From positions 1 through 64,000 of the forward strand of contig JACKKE010000004.1 in assembly GCA_020637595.1 (NCBI GenBank): a DNA stretch of 64,000 bases, written 5' to 3'. The first letter of the stretch is position 1. Each line of letters opens with the position of its first letter. Of this stretch, positions 7,152-16,057 are shown piece by piece. The notes below the pieces were generated by a model. The model saw nothing but the letters and a program-made list of their open reading frames with translations, had not been told where the DNA came from and searched no databases. This DNA comes from Rhodobacter sp. GTDB lineage: Bacteria > Pseudomonadota > Alphaproteobacteria > Rhodobacterales > Rhodobacteraceae. Made by a program: the position numbers and the translations under genes.

Positions 7152-9974
7152 GTGGCCTTTGCCAAAGCGGCGCCGTCCGCCGAAACCGCGCCCGTGTCCC
7201 AGCTCTATGCCTGCCCGCCGTCCCCGGACGAGGCCCTGATCTGCCCGCCCGAGCAGATCTGCGACATTGCCGCGCTCGACCGGCGCCTGGCCGAGGAACT
7301 GTCCGACCAGAGCGACCCGCGCGAGATCCGCGCACTGACCGTCAAGGCACTGACCGATGTCCTGAAAGTGGGTAACGCAGCCCTGAAGGACGCCCTGGCC
7401 GAAGCGCCGCGCGATGCGCGCTCGTATGTCAGTGCGCAGACCTGGCTGACCGATATCGTCGTCACCAGCGCCCTGAACGTCGCCCTGCGCCACCTTCACC
7501 CCAATGCCGCACCGACCGAGGGGCAGCGCATGGCGCTGCTGGCCGTCGGCGGCTATGGCCGGGCGGAAATGGCGCCGCAATCCGATGTCGACCTGCTGTT
7601 CCTGACGCCCTACAAGGTCACCGGATGGGCCGAGAGCGTGATCGAATCGACGCTCTACATCCTGTGGGATCTGAAGCTGAAGATCGGCCATTCCAGCCGC
7701 ACCATCGAGGATTGCATCCGCCTGGGCCGTGAAGACATCACGATCCGCACCGCCCTTCTGGAACAACGCTATCTGACCGGCAACGCGGTCCTGGCCCGTG
7801 ACCTCAAGGAGCGTCTGAGCAAGGAGCTGTTCAAGGGCACCCACGCCGAGTTCCTCGAGGCCAAGCTGGCCGAGCGCGCCGATCGCCACCAGAAGCAGGG
7901 CGGCCAGCGATATATGCTGGAGCCCAACGTCAAGGAGGGCAAGGGCGGGCTGCGTGACCTGCAGACGCTCTACTGGATCGCCAAGTATATCTATGGCGTC
8001 GAGAAAGCCGCCGAACTGGTTCGCCACGGATTCTTTACCCAGGCCGAATACCAGCACTTCCGCGAAGCCGAGACCTTCCTCTGGGCGGTGCGCTGCCACA
8101 TGCACCACCTGACCGGCCGCGCCGTCGACCAGTTGACCTTCGACCTGCAGCCCGAGGTCGCAGAGCGCATGGGCTACAGCGATCAGGGCGGGCGCCGCGC
8201 GGTCGAGATTTTCATGCAGGCCTATTTCCGCCACGCCACCCAGGTGGGCGAGTTGACCCGCGTGTTCCTGACCGGGCTCGAGGCGCGCCACATCAAGCGC
8301 GCGCCCGGACTGCTGGGCCTGCTGCGGCGGCGCAAGAAGGTCAAGCCGGAATACAAGGTCGACCTGAACCGCCTGAACATTGCCAACCCTGACAGCTTTC
8401 TGGAAACCCCGCTGAACCTGCTCAGGATCTTTGAAGAAGGCCTGCGCACCGGCCTGCTGATCCATCCCGACGCGATGCGGCTGGTCGCGGCGAACCTGCA
8501 CCTGATCGACGCCGATCTGCGCGAGAACCCCGAGGCGGTGCGGATCTTCCTCGACATGTTGCTGAAACACGGCAACCCCGAACGCGCCCTGCGGCGGATG
8601 AATGAGCTGGGCGTGCTGGGGGCCTTCATCCCCGAGTTCGAGCCGATCGTGGCGATGATGCAGTTCAACGTCTATCACCACTACACGGTGGACGAGCACA
8701 TCATCCAATGCATCAGCACCCTGGCGCAGATCGAGCGCAAGGAGCTGATCGAGGAACTGCCGCTGTCCTCGTCGATCCTCGACGCAGGGGTGAACCGCAA
8801 GGTGCTCTATGTCGCGCTCTTGCTGCACGATATCGGCAAGGGCCGCCCCGAGGACCATTCGATCGTCGGCGCGCAGATCGCCCGCCGGGTGGCGCCGCGG
8901 CTGGGGCTGAACGCCGAGGACTGCGAAACCGTCGAATGGCTGGTGCGCTATCACCTGCTGATGTCCGATGTGGCGCAAAAGCGCGACATCGGCGACCCGC
9001 GGACGGTGCGCGACTTTGCCAAGGCGGTAAAGACCAAGAAACGGCTGGACCTGCTGACGGTGCTGACCGTCTGCGACATCCGCGGCGTCGGGCCGGGCAC
9101 CTGGAACAACTGGAAGGCGATGCTGCTCCGGCGGCTCCACGCCGACACCACCGAGGCGCTGGAAAAGGGCGCCGAGGCACTCAACCGCTCGCACCGCGAG
9201 GACGAGGCCAAGCGCGCCCTGCGCGAGGCCCTGCCCGATTGGTCGCGCGGCGATCTGCGCGCCGAAACCGCGCGCCATTATGGGCCCTATTGGCAAGGGC
9301 TGGCGACCAACACGCATGTCGTCTTTGCGCGGCTGCTGCGCGACCTCGGCGATTCCGAGATCCGCATCGACCTGCACCCCGACGTCGAACGCGACGCGAC
9401 CCGCGCCTGCTTTGCGCTGGCCGATCACCCGGGGATCTTTTCGCGGCTGGCCGGGGCGCTGGCGCTGGTCGGAGCCAATATCGTCGACGCGCGCACCTAT
9501 ACGTCGAAGGACGGCTATGCGACCGCGGTGTTCTGGATCCAGGACTCCGAAGGCCACCCCTATGAGGAAGAGCGCCTGCCGCGGCTGCGCAAGACCATCG
9601 AGCGCACCTTTGCCGGCGAAGTGATCGCCACCCAGGCGCTGAAGGACCGCGACAAGGTCAAGAAGCGCGAACGTCAGTTCCGGGTGCCGACGAACATCGT
9701 TTTCGACAACGACGGTTCGGACATCTACACGATCATCGAGGTCGACACCCGCGATCGGCCCGGCCTGCTCTATGACCTGACGCGAACGCTGGCGGCGAAC
9801 AACATCTATATCGCCAGCGCGGTGATCGCGACCTTTGGCGTGCAGGTGGTCGACAGTTTCTATGTCAAGGACATGTTCGGCCTGAAGCTGCACACCAAAC
9901 CCCGCCAGGAGGCGCTGGAGCGCAAGCTTCGCGCGGCGATCGAGGCGGGCGCGCAAAGGGCCGTTCAGGGATGA
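7152..9974 (+). CDS. glnD: Bifunctional [protein-PII] uridylyltransferase/uridylyl-removing enzyme
   Basis: A 940-residue nitrogen sensor that uridylylates PII proteins (GlnB/GlnK) under nitrogen limitation and reverses this when glutamine is high. Domains in order: nucleotidyltransferase with G-G-Y-G-R-A-E-M and S-D-V-D-L-L-F (near residue 140); HD hydrolase with L-L-L-H-D-I-G-K-G (near 556); ACT domain 1 around H-P-G-I-F-S-R-L-A-G (near 758); ACT domain 2 around D-R-P-G-L-L-Y-D-L-T (near 869). Start is GTG with AAGGAG. Length and order are normal for the family. Palindromic hairpins follow. Confidence 0.97.
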   Translation: MAFAKAAPSAETAPVSQLYACPPSPDEALICPPEQICDIAALDRRLAEELSDQSDPREIRALTVKALTDVLKVGNAALKDALAEAPRDARSYVSAQTWLTDIVVTSALNVALRHLHPNAAPTEGQRMALLAVGGYGRAEMAPQSDVDLLFLTPYKVTGWAESVIESTLYILWDLKLKIGHSSRTIEDCIRLGREDITIRTALLEQRYLTGNAVLARDLKERLSKELFKGTHAEFLEAKLAERADRHQKQGGQRYMLEPNVKEGKGGLRDLQTLYWIAKYIYGVEKAAELVRHGFFTQAEYQHFREAETFLWAVRCHMHHLTGRAVDQLTFDLQPEVAERMGYSDQGGRRAVEIFMQAYFRHATQVGELTRVFLTGLEARHIKRAPGLLGLLRRRKKVKPEYKVDLNRLNIANPDSFLETPLNLLRIFEEGLRTGLLIHPDAMRLVAANLHLIDADLRENPEAVRIFLDMLLKHGNPERALRRMNELGVLGAFIPEFEPIVAMMQFNVYHHYTVDEHIIQCISTLAQIERKELIEELPLSSSILDAGVNRKVLYVALLLHDIGKGRPEDHSIVGAQIARRVAPRLGLNAEDCETVEWLVRYHLLMSDVAQKRDIGDPRTVRDFAKAVKTKKRLDLLTVLTVCDIRGVGPGTWNNWKAMLLRRLHADTTEALEKGAEALNRSHREDEAKRALREALPDWSRGDLRAETARHYGPYWQGLATNTHVVFARLLRDLGDSEIRIDLHPDVERDATRACFALADHPGIFSRLAGALALVGANIVDARTYTSKDGYATAVFWIQDSEGHPYEEERLPRLRKTIERTFAGEVIATQALKDRDKVKKRERQFRVPTNIVFDNDGSDIYTIIEVDTRDRPGLLYDLTRTLAANNIYIASAVIATFGVQVVDSFYVKDMFGLKLHTKPRQEALERKLRAAIEAGAQRAVQG

Positions 9975-9990
9975 CCGGCCGCCACGCGCC

Positions 9991-10010
9991 ACGCGGTGTC
10001 GACACCGCGT
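9991..10010. repeat. 20-bp perfect palindrome centred on GTCGAC
   Basis: ACGCGGTGTC followed directly by its reverse complement, 17 bases after the glnD stop codon. It belongs to the same GTCGAC-centred family found after the AEC carrier (61585-61677). Confidence 0.85.
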
Positions 10011-10016
10011 CAAAAG

Positions 10017-10034
10017 CCGCGTCGACGCGGTTTT
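10017..10034 (+). terminator. GTCGAC-centred palindrome with T-tract, glnD terminator
   Basis: Fourteen-base palindrome CCGCGTCGACGCGG (10017-10030) flanked by AAAAG and TTTT, so the RNA folds into a GC hairpin with a U run. The same 14-mer occurs again at 61661-61674. Confidence 0.6.
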
Positions 10035-10077
10035 GCCCGGGGGCCGCAACGCGCGCCCCTCACCCCAAGGAGCCATC

Positions 10078-11622
10078 GTGACACCGATCCGCCTCGTCCG
10101 GGGCTTTGCAACCGTCGGGGGCTGGACGCTGGCCAGCCGTGTTCTGGGGTTCCTCCGCGATGCCTGGATCGCCGCCGTGCTGGGCACCGGCCCGGCCGCA
10201 CAGGCCTTCATCGTCGCCTTCTCGCTGCCCAACATGTTCCGCCGGTTCTTTGCCGAGGGCGCGTTCAACACGGCCTTTGTGCCGATGTTCTCCAAGAAAT
10301 ACGAGGCCGGCGAGGATGCCGAGGGCTTTGCCCGCGAGGCCATGTCCGGGCTCGCTACGGTGGTCATCGCCCTGACCCTGGTGGCGCAGGTCTTCATGCC
10401 CTGGCTGGTGCTGGCGATGGCCTCGGGCTTTGCCGGGGATGAGCGGTTCGACCTCGCGGTGCGCTACGGGCGGATCGCCTTTCCCTACATCCTGTTCATC
10501 TCGCTGGCCGCGCTGGCCTCGGGCGTGCTGAACGCAACCGGCCGCTTTGCCGCAGCCGCCGCCGCGCCGGTTCTGCTGAACATCATCTTTGTCGGCACCT
10601 TCTGGCTACTGCCGGTGCTGGGCTGGGATCCGGGCCTGACGATCACCTGGGCGGTGCCCGTCGCCGGCTTTGCCCAGCTGGCGCTGGTCTGGATCGCCGC
10701 GAAACGCGCAGGCATCACCTTGCTGCCCCGGATGCCGCGTCTGTCGCCGGAAATGAAACGCCTCGCACGGATCGCCGCGCCGGCGATGCTGGCGGGTGGC
10801 GTGGTGCAGGTGAACCTGCTGGTCGGCCGGCAGGTCGCCAGCTATTTCGGGGACGCCGTCGCCTGGCTCTATAACGCCGACCGGCTCTATCAGCTGCCGC
10901 TGGGCGTGGTGGCCATTGCCATTGGCGTGGTGCTGCTGCCCGACCTGTCGCGCCGCCTCAAGGCCGACGATATCGGCGGCTCGCGCCATTCCTTCAGCCG
11001 CGCGACCGAATTCGCACTGGCGCTGACCCTGCCCTCGGCGGTGGCGCTGGTGGTTTCGGCCGGCCCCCTGACCTCGGTTCTGTTCGAACGCGGCCGCTTC
11101 GGCCCCGAGGATACGATCGCAACCGCGCTGGCGGTGGCGGTCTATGGCATCGGCCTGCCCGCCTTCGTGCTGCAAAAAGTGCTGCAGCCGCTGTTCTTTG
11201 CCCGCGAGGACACCCGGAGGCCGTTCTATTACGCGGTGGTCTCGATGGTGGTAAACGCGGGCCTCGCGATCGGCCTGGCGCCGGTCGTCGGCTATATCGC
11301 CGCCGCCGCCGCGACCTCGGCCGCGGGCTGGGCGATGGTCTGGCAACTCTGGAACGGCAGCCGCAGCATGGGCGACGCTGCGCGCTTCGACGACCGCCTG
11401 CGCAGCCGCGCACCGCGGATCGTGCTGGCCGCGCTGCTGATGGGCGCGGTGCTGTGGCTGGTGCAGATCCCGCTGGCGCCGATGCTGGCGACCGCCGGCT
11501 GGCGCTATCTGGCACTGCTGGCGCTGGTGATGGCGGGCATCGTCAGCTATTTCGGGTTGGGGGCACTGATCGGCGCCTTCAGGCTGTCCGACTTTACCTC
11601 GGCAATGAAGCGCAGCCGGTGA
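10078..11622 (+). CDS. murJ: Lipid II flippase MurJ
   Basis: A 514-residue polytopic inner-membrane protein of the MOP exporter superfamily that moves lipid II across the membrane for peptidoglycan synthesis. Hydrophobic segments cover most of the length, consistent with 14 helices. Family features: S-R-V-L-G-F-L-R-D in helix 1, N-M-F-R-R-F-F-A-E-G-A-F-N-T-A-F-V-P in helix 2, and Y-N-A-D-R-L-Y-Q-L-P-L-G in the middle. I chose GTG at 10078 (AAGGAG upstream, start V-T-P-I-R-L-V-R-G) over an in-frame ATG 45 bases earlier. Its position after glnD is common in this order. Confidence 0.95.
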   Translation: MTPIRLVRGFATVGGWTLASRVLGFLRDAWIAAVLGTGPAAQAFIVAFSLPNMFRRFFAEGAFNTAFVPMFSKKYEAGEDAEGFAREAMSGLATVVIALTLVAQVFMPWLVLAMASGFAGDERFDLAVRYGRIAFPYILFISLAALASGVLNATGRFAAAAAAPVLLNIIFVGTFWLLPVLGWDPGLTITWAVPVAGFAQLALVWIAAKRAGITLLPRMPRLSPEMKRLARIAAPAMLAGGVVQVNLLVGRQVASYFGDAVAWLYNADRLYQLPLGVVAIAIGVVLLPDLSRRLKADDIGGSRHSFSRATEFALALTLPSAVALVVSAGPLTSVLFERGRFGPEDTIATALAVAVYGIGLPAFVLQKVLQPLFFAREDTRRPFYYAVVSMVVNAGLAIGLAPVVGYIAAAAATSAAGWAMVWQLWNGSRSMGDAARFDDRLRSRAPRIVLAALLMGAVLWLVQIPLAPMLATAGWRYLALLALVMAGIVSYFGLGALIGAFRLSDFTSAMKRSR

Positions 11623-11635
11623 CACCGCGCTCCAA

Positions 11636-11655
11636 ACGCGGTTTCGAAACCGCGT
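11636..11655. repeat. 20-bp perfect palindrome after murJ
   Basis: ACGCGGTTTC followed by its reverse complement (centre TTCGAA), 13 bases after the murJ stop. The arms share ACGCGG with the palindrome after glnD, and the downstream GCGTCGCC also recurs near 61649. It may act as a murJ terminator although no T-tract follows. Confidence 0.75.
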
Positions 11656-11701
11656 CGCCGAGGCGCATCGAACCGCCCTTGTCGCCGAGATCACGTGTCG
11701 C

Positions 11702-11941
11702 CTAGAACAGCCGGCGTCCTGCCCAGATCAGGATCACCGCGCCGACGAAGCCCGCGATCAGATAGCCGAGGATCCCGGAAAAATTGACCCCGAGGAACCC
11801 GAACAGGAACCCCGCCACCGCCGCACCGACGATGCCGAGGATGATGTTCATGATCACCCCGGTGTTCGAAGCCATGAAACGCGAGGCAAACCACCCGGCG
11901 AAACCGCCAACGATGATCGACCCGATCCAGCCCATTCCCAT
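11702..11941 (-). CDS. GlsB/YeaQ/YmgE family small membrane protein
   Basis: A 79-residue, very hydrophobic, glycine-rich inner-membrane protein of the transglycosylase-associated (GlsB/YeaQ/YmgE) family, often induced by stress and of unknown mechanism. Three membrane segments are visible, with family patterns W-I-G-S-I-I-V-G-G-F-A-G-W, N-I-I-L-G-I-V-G-A-A-V-A-G and the closing G-A-V-I-L-I-W. It is transcribed opposite to murJ and lies 62 bases downstream of the rhomboid-like gene on the same strand. Confidence 0.9.
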   Translation of the reverse strand: MGMGWIGSIIVGGFAGWFASRFMASNTGVIMNIILGIVGAAVAGFLFGFLGVNFSGILGYLIAGFVGAVILIWAGRRLF

Positions 11942-12003
11942 ATCTGCGCCCTCCTTGACGGTGCCCCATCAAGATAGGCGCTTGGCGCAAGGGTGCAAGC
12001 CTC

Positions 12004-12720
12004 TCAGCCCCTGAGCCGGGTCCGCAGCCGCTGCCAGCTGCCCGGCCCCAGCACCAGAGCCGCAAGGGCAAACCCCAGCACGAAGGCCGCGACCTCGGCA
12101 ATCCAGCCCGGCCCGCTTTCCGCCAGCAGGCCAAACCCCAGCCGCGCCAGCAACAGCACCGCGATCATCCCGAAGGCCCGGCGCTGCAACGCAGGGTCAC
12201 CGCCCGCATCGCGCCATTTCAGCCAGGTAAAGGCGCCCACCAGCCCGAAGACCAGCGGCATGCCGCCGATCAGCCAGCCCAGCGGATCCTGCGCGGTCAG
12301 CAGGCCGAAGAACACCGCCGCCAGCACCGGCACCGCCAGCACCAGCGCCAGGAATGCCGCGGTCGAGAACCGCTCGCCCACAGCCTTGCCCAGCGCCGCC
12401 AGCAGCACCGCGACGAACAGCGCATGCATCGGCCCTGTATGGATAAAGCCAAAGGTCAGATAGCGCGCGAGGTGCATCGGCGGGAACCGCCAGTTCTGCA
12501 CCATCCAGTCCTGGATGGCGCTGGAAAAGGTGAACCGCTGGATCGCATCAACCCGCCAGCCCACCCCGGAGGCGCCACCGACCAGCCCGGCCCCGGCGGC
12601 CCACAGCGCGGCCTCGACCCCCAGCACGACGAGGATCAAAAGCCAGACCACCCCCGGCAGGGGATTCACCGGCGAGGCGTTGAGATCGGCCAGCGGATCG
12701 TGGTCGTCGTTGTCGGTCAT
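12004..12720 (-). CDS. Rhomboid-family membrane protein, probably inactive
   Basis: A 238-residue protein with about six membrane helices. It has the rhomboid core pattern: T-F-G-F-I-H with H-A-L-F (near 90-103), a G-x3-E segment (near 111), and a helix ending F-G-L-V-G-A-F. The position of the catalytic serine motif G-x-S-G reads G-G-M-P (152-155), so the serine is replaced by Met154 and the protein is unlikely to be a protease. The start at 12720 is preceded by GAGAG; an alternative ATG lies at 12735. It is divergent from trpS. Confidence 0.8.
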   Translation of the reverse strand: MTDNDDHDPLADLNASPVNPLPGVVWLLILVVLGVEAALWAAGAGLVGGASGVGWRVDAIQRFTFSSAIQDWMVQNWRFPPMHLARYLTFGFIHTGPMHALFVAVLLAALGKAVGERFSTAAFLALVLAVPVLAAVFFGLLTAQDPLGWLIGGMPLVFGLVGAFTWLKWRDAGGDPALQRRAFGMIAVLLLARLGFGLLAESGPGWIAEVAAFVLGFALAALVLGPGSWQRLRTRLRG

Positions 12721-12813
12721 GCGGCTCTCGTCCATCCGGGCGGCCTCGGTTGACGCCCTGCCCCGCCAGCGATAAGCGAGGCGCAGGGATTTTACCACCG
12801 TGGAGTGCCGGCA

Positions 12814-13851
12814 ATGACCGAAGGCGCCAATGCCAAGTTCCAGAAACGCGTGTTCTCCGGCATCCAGCCGTCGGGCGGGCTGACGCTGGGCAACTACCTG
12901 GGCGCGATCAAGCGTTTCGTCGAGATGCAGGATACCGGTATCGAGACTGTCTATTGCGTCGTCGACATGCACGCGATCACCGTCTGGCAGGATCCCGAGG
13001 CGCTGCGCCGGCAGACCCGGGAACTGGCGGCGGGCTATTTCGCCGCCGGCCTGAACCCCGAGAAGTCGATCCTGTTCAACCAGAGCCAGGTCTCGGCCCA
13101 TGCGGAACTGGGCTGGGTGTTCAACTGCGTGGCCCGGATGGGCTGGATGAACCGGATGACCCAGTGGAAGGACAAGACCGCCGGCAAGGACGCGGAGAAA
13201 GCCTCGCTGGGGCTCTTTGCCTATCCGTCGCTGATGGCGGCGGACATTCTGGTCTATCACGCGACGCATGTGCCGGTGGGCGAGGACCAGAAGCAGCACG
13301 TCGAGCTGACCCGCGACATCGCCGCCAAGTTCAACCACGATTACGGCGTCGATTTCTTCCCGATCACCGAACCGGTGATCGAGGGCGCGGCGACCCGGGT
13401 GATGAGCCTGCGCGACGGCACCAAGAAGATGTCGAAATCCGACCCCTCGGACATGTCGCGCATCAACCTGACCGACGACGCCGACACCATTGCCAAGAAG
13501 ATCAAGAAGGCCAAGACCGACGCCGAGCCGATGCCCGACCTGCCCGAGATGCTGGCCGGCCGCCCCGAGGCCAAGAATCTGGTCAGCATTTATGCCGCGC
13601 TGGCCGGCCAGACGGTCGAACAGGTGCTGGCCGATTACGCGGGCCAGGGATTCGGCAGCTTCAAGCCGAAGCTGGCCGATCTGGCGGTGGAAACACTGGC
13701 GCCGATCTCGACCGAGATGGGCCGGCTGATGCAGGACCCGGCCGAGATCGACCGCATCCTGGGGCTGGGTGCCGATCGCGCCGACGCCATCGCCCGCCCG
13801 ATCATGGAACGCACCTACGAGATCCTCGGCATGGTGCGCTCGCGCCACTGA
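12814..13851 (+). CDS. trpS: Tryptophanyl-tRNA synthetase
   Basis: A 345-residue class I aminoacyl-tRNA synthetase charging tRNA-Trp. The N-terminus has G-I-Q-P-S-G-G-L-T-L-G-N-Y-L-G-A, the HIGH-equivalent of this family, and the loop K-M-S-K-S near residue 206. ATG at 12814 has GTGGAG nine bases upstream; a GTG three codons earlier is a weaker alternative. Length is normal. A strong hairpin follows 53 bases after the stop. Confidence 0.97.
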   Translation: MTEGANAKFQKRVFSGIQPSGGLTLGNYLGAIKRFVEMQDTGIETVYCVVDMHAITVWQDPEALRRQTRELAAGYFAAGLNPEKSILFNQSQVSAHAELGWVFNCVARMGWMNRMTQWKDKTAGKDAEKASLGLFAYPSLMAADILVYHATHVPVGEDQKQHVELTRDIAAKFNHDYGVDFFPITEPVIEGAATRVMSLRDGTKKMSKSDPSDMSRINLTDDADTIAKKIKKAKTDAEPMPDLPEMLAGRPEAKNLVSIYAALAGQTVEQVLADYAGQGFGSFKPKLADLAVETLAPISTEMGRLMQDPAEIDRILGLGADRADAIARPIMERTYEILGMVRSRH

Positions 13852-13903
13852 ACCGGGCCGGTGCGCTGTTGGCGACCGGGGATTGCGTATTTGAGACAAG
13901 GTG

Positions 13904-13935
13904 AAAGGGCGGGGGTGGTCGTGTCCCCGCCCTTT
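13904..13935 (+). terminator. trpS terminator
   Basis: An 11-bp perfect stem (13904-13914 with 13925-13935, AAAGGGCGGGG pairing with its complement), 10-base loop, the stem ending in TTT. It lies 53 bases after trpS and before the next gene. Confidence 0.7.
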
Positions 13936-14021
13936 CGCATGCTCACCGGGCAGGCGGCGCGGGCATTGCCCGAGAGGGCCAAAAGCGGCAGACAGGGTGC
14001 GGAGCAACGCGAACCGGGTGC

Positions 14022-15155
14022 ATGAAACCTCCTGCCACCGCAAAACCCAAACCGCGACAGGTCAAGCGGGCACGCATCGAGCGCGGCGTTTTGGTGTTTG
14101 TCGCGCTGGTGTCGCTGGCCTGGTCGGGTTGGTGGTGGGGGCAGATCCTGCAGGCGCCCGCGGCTGCGCTGGTGGTTGACCGCGCGGCCTCGGGGCTGAC
14201 GGCAGCCTATGAGCAGGCGCTGAGCCGTGAAGCGACGCCCGAGGCGCTGGCGGCGCGGATTTCCGCGCGGCTCGATGAGGTGCCACGCGACTGGGTGGTG
14301 ATCGAGGCGCTGACGGATCTGGCGGCAGAGCTGGGCATTGCCCTGCCGCCTGCCTTGCTGGAGCGGATCGCGGTGCTGGACGCCGAGGACAACGGCTGGA
14401 TCGCGACCGGCGTCAGCTGCGCCGCCTGCGCCTGGGATCTGCGGGACTGCGACCTGTCCTCGGCGCTGGCCTGCGGGGTGGCGGTGAACCTGACGGTGCT
14501 GGGCGATCTGGTCGCGCTGACCCGCGAGGGGGCGCATTACCTGGCCGGTGACGCGGTCGATCAGGTCGACGTGGCGCTGGCCTTTGTCGGGCTGGGGGCG
14601 ACCGGGTTGGTGGTGGCCACCGGCGGCACCTCGCTGGCGGTCAAGGGGGGGGCGGCGATCCTCAGGGTGGCGCATCGGACCGGGCGGCTGGCGCCCGAGA
14701 TCCTGGCGGTGTTCCGCCGCGCCTTTGCCTTCGGCATCGACTGGGCGCGGCTGCCGGCAGTGCGGTCGGCCGACGAACTGGCCGGGCTGGCGCGCCCCGC
14801 GGTGCTGCGCCCGGCGGTCGAGGTGGCGCAGGATCTGGGCCGGCTGAACGCGCGGCTGGGCACGCGGCAGGCGCTGCATCTGATGGGTGCGATCGACACC
14901 CCCGCCGAAGCCGCGCGCATCGGCCGCGCCGCCGAGGCGCTGGGGCCGCGCACGCTGGGTGCCTTCGAGCTGCTGGGCAAGTCGCGCTTCCTGCGGCTGG
15001 CGGTGCGGCTCTCGGACGAGGTCTGGGCGGTGGTGGCGGGGCTTTTCTCGGCGATGACCTCGGTTCTGGGGCTGATGACGCCACTGCTGGCCCGGCTGGG
15101 ACGCGGGATCGGGCGCGGCGGGTTGCGGCTGGCCCTGCGGGTGCTGATCCGCTGA
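14022..15155 (+). CDS. Hypothetical membrane protein with cysteine cluster
   Basis: A 377-residue protein I do not recognise. A basic N-terminus (rich in Lys, Arg, Pro) precedes one membrane segment at about residues 23-41, so the bulk is probably periplasmic. A tight cysteine group C-A-A-C, then C and C within 20 residues (spacing C-x2-C-x6-C-x7-C, near 132-150) sits just before a second hydrophobic stretch; further hydrophobic Gly/Ala-rich stretches occur near 185-205 and 330-360. The C-terminus is arginine-rich. It is a single gene after the trpS terminator. Related proteins may exist across Rhodobacteraceae, but I assign no role. Confidence 0.75.
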   Translation: MKPPATAKPKPRQVKRARIERGVLVFVALVSLAWSGWWWGQILQAPAAALVVDRAASGLTAAYEQALSREATPEALAARISARLDEVPRDWVVIEALTDLAAELGIALPPALLERIAVLDAEDNGWIATGVSCAACAWDLRDCDLSSALACGVAVNLTVLGDLVALTREGAHYLAGDAVDQVDVALAFVGLGATGLVVATGGTSLAVKGGAAILRVAHRTGRLAPEILAVFRRAFAFGIDWARLPAVRSADELAGLARPAVLRPAVEVAQDLGRLNARLGTRQALHLMGAIDTPAEAARIGRAAEALGPRTLGAFELLGKSRFLRLAVRLSDEVWAVVAGLFSAMTSVLGLMTPLLARLGRGIGRGGLRLALRVLIR

Positions 15156-15231
15156 GCCTGGGTATGGAGGAACTGACTGGCCCCCTCGCCCGCGGCGTGT
15201 ATCGTGGACTCAACGAAACAGGGAGACGGCC

Positions 15232-16053
15232 ATGACCGACCACCGCATCGACACCCCCTTCGGCATGCTTTCGGTCCGCGACAGCGGCGGGGCGGGCCAG
15301 CCGCTGCTGCTGATCCACGGCAATTCCGGCTGCAAGGATGTCTTTGCCGTGCAGTTCGACGCGCCCGAGCTGGCCGGGTTCCGGCTGATCGCGCCCGATC
15401 TGCCTGGCCACGGGGCCTCGCAGGACGCGCCGGACCCGGGTGCCGCCTATACCTTTGCCGGCTATGCCGCGGCGATCGAGGCGGTGCTGGATACGTTGGG
15501 CGTTGCGGCACCGGTGGTGTTCGGCTGGTCGCTGGGCGGGCATGTGGCGCTGGAGATGGCCGGGCGGGGGCGCGCGTTGCGGGGCGTGATGATCTCGGGC
15601 ACGCCACCGGTCAAACCGGCGATGGAGGATCTGATGGCGGCCTTCAACATCGACCCGGCGGCCGAGAACCTGACCGCCAAGCGTGATTTCACCGAGGCCG
15701 ACGCGCTGGCCTATGCCACCGCGACCAGTGCCGGGGCGGATGGCGCGCTGGATCCGCATCTGCTGGCGATGGTGAAACGCACCGACGGGCGCGCGCGCGA
15801 GGTGATGTTCACCTCGGTGGTGATGGGCGCGCCGCTGGACGAACGCGCCATCGTCGCCGGGCTGACCATCCCCTTTGCCGTGGCCAATGGCGAAGGGGAT
15901 CTGTTCCTGAAGCCCGAATTCTTCGACACCTTGAGCGCGCCGACGCTCTGGCCGCAGGGCATGCTGCGCATTCCCGGCGCGGGGCATGCGCCCTTCATCC
16001 AGACGCCCGGTGTCTTCAACGCACTGCTGGCCGAATTCGCCGCGGGCTGCTGA
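15232..16053 (+). CDS. Alpha/beta hydrolase
   Basis: A 273-residue alpha/beta-hydrolase-fold enzyme. Visible are L-L-L-I-H-G-N-S-G (oxyanion side), A-P-D-L-P-G-H-G, the nucleophile elbow G-W-S-L-G-G with Ser100, and the C-terminal His in P-G-A-G-H-A-P-F. The pattern resembles small-molecule ester or C-C bond hydrolases; the substrate is not evident. Single gene with GGGAGA ribosome site; its 3' end meets the convergent DUF411 gene with a 4-base gap. Confidence 0.85.
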   Translation: MTDHRIDTPFGMLSVRDSGGAGQPLLLIHGNSGCKDVFAVQFDAPELAGFRLIAPDLPGHGASQDAPDPGAAYTFAGYAAAIEAVLDTLGVAAPVVFGWSLGGHVALEMAGRGRALRGVMISGTPPVKPAMEDLMAAFNIDPAAENLTAKRDFTEADALAYATATSAGADGALDPHLLAMVKRTDGRAREVMFTSVVMGAPLDERAIVAGLTIPFAVANGEGDLFLKPEFFDTLSAPTLWPQGMLRIPGAGHAPFIQTPGVFNALLAEFAAGC

Positions 16054-16057
16054 CGGG

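Noticed and set aside
4581..10397. A 1938-codon open frame on the minus strand across rsmI, lpoA and glnD.
   Set aside because: Only its last 117 codons (yraN) are real. The rest is antisense to lpoA and glnD and stays open because GC-rich third positions avoid stop codons; the translation is low-complexity and matches no family.
12004..14043. A 679-codon minus-strand frame covering trpS.
   Set aside because: Only the C-terminal 238 codons (rhomboid-like) have a ribosome site and a family; the rest is opposite trpS.
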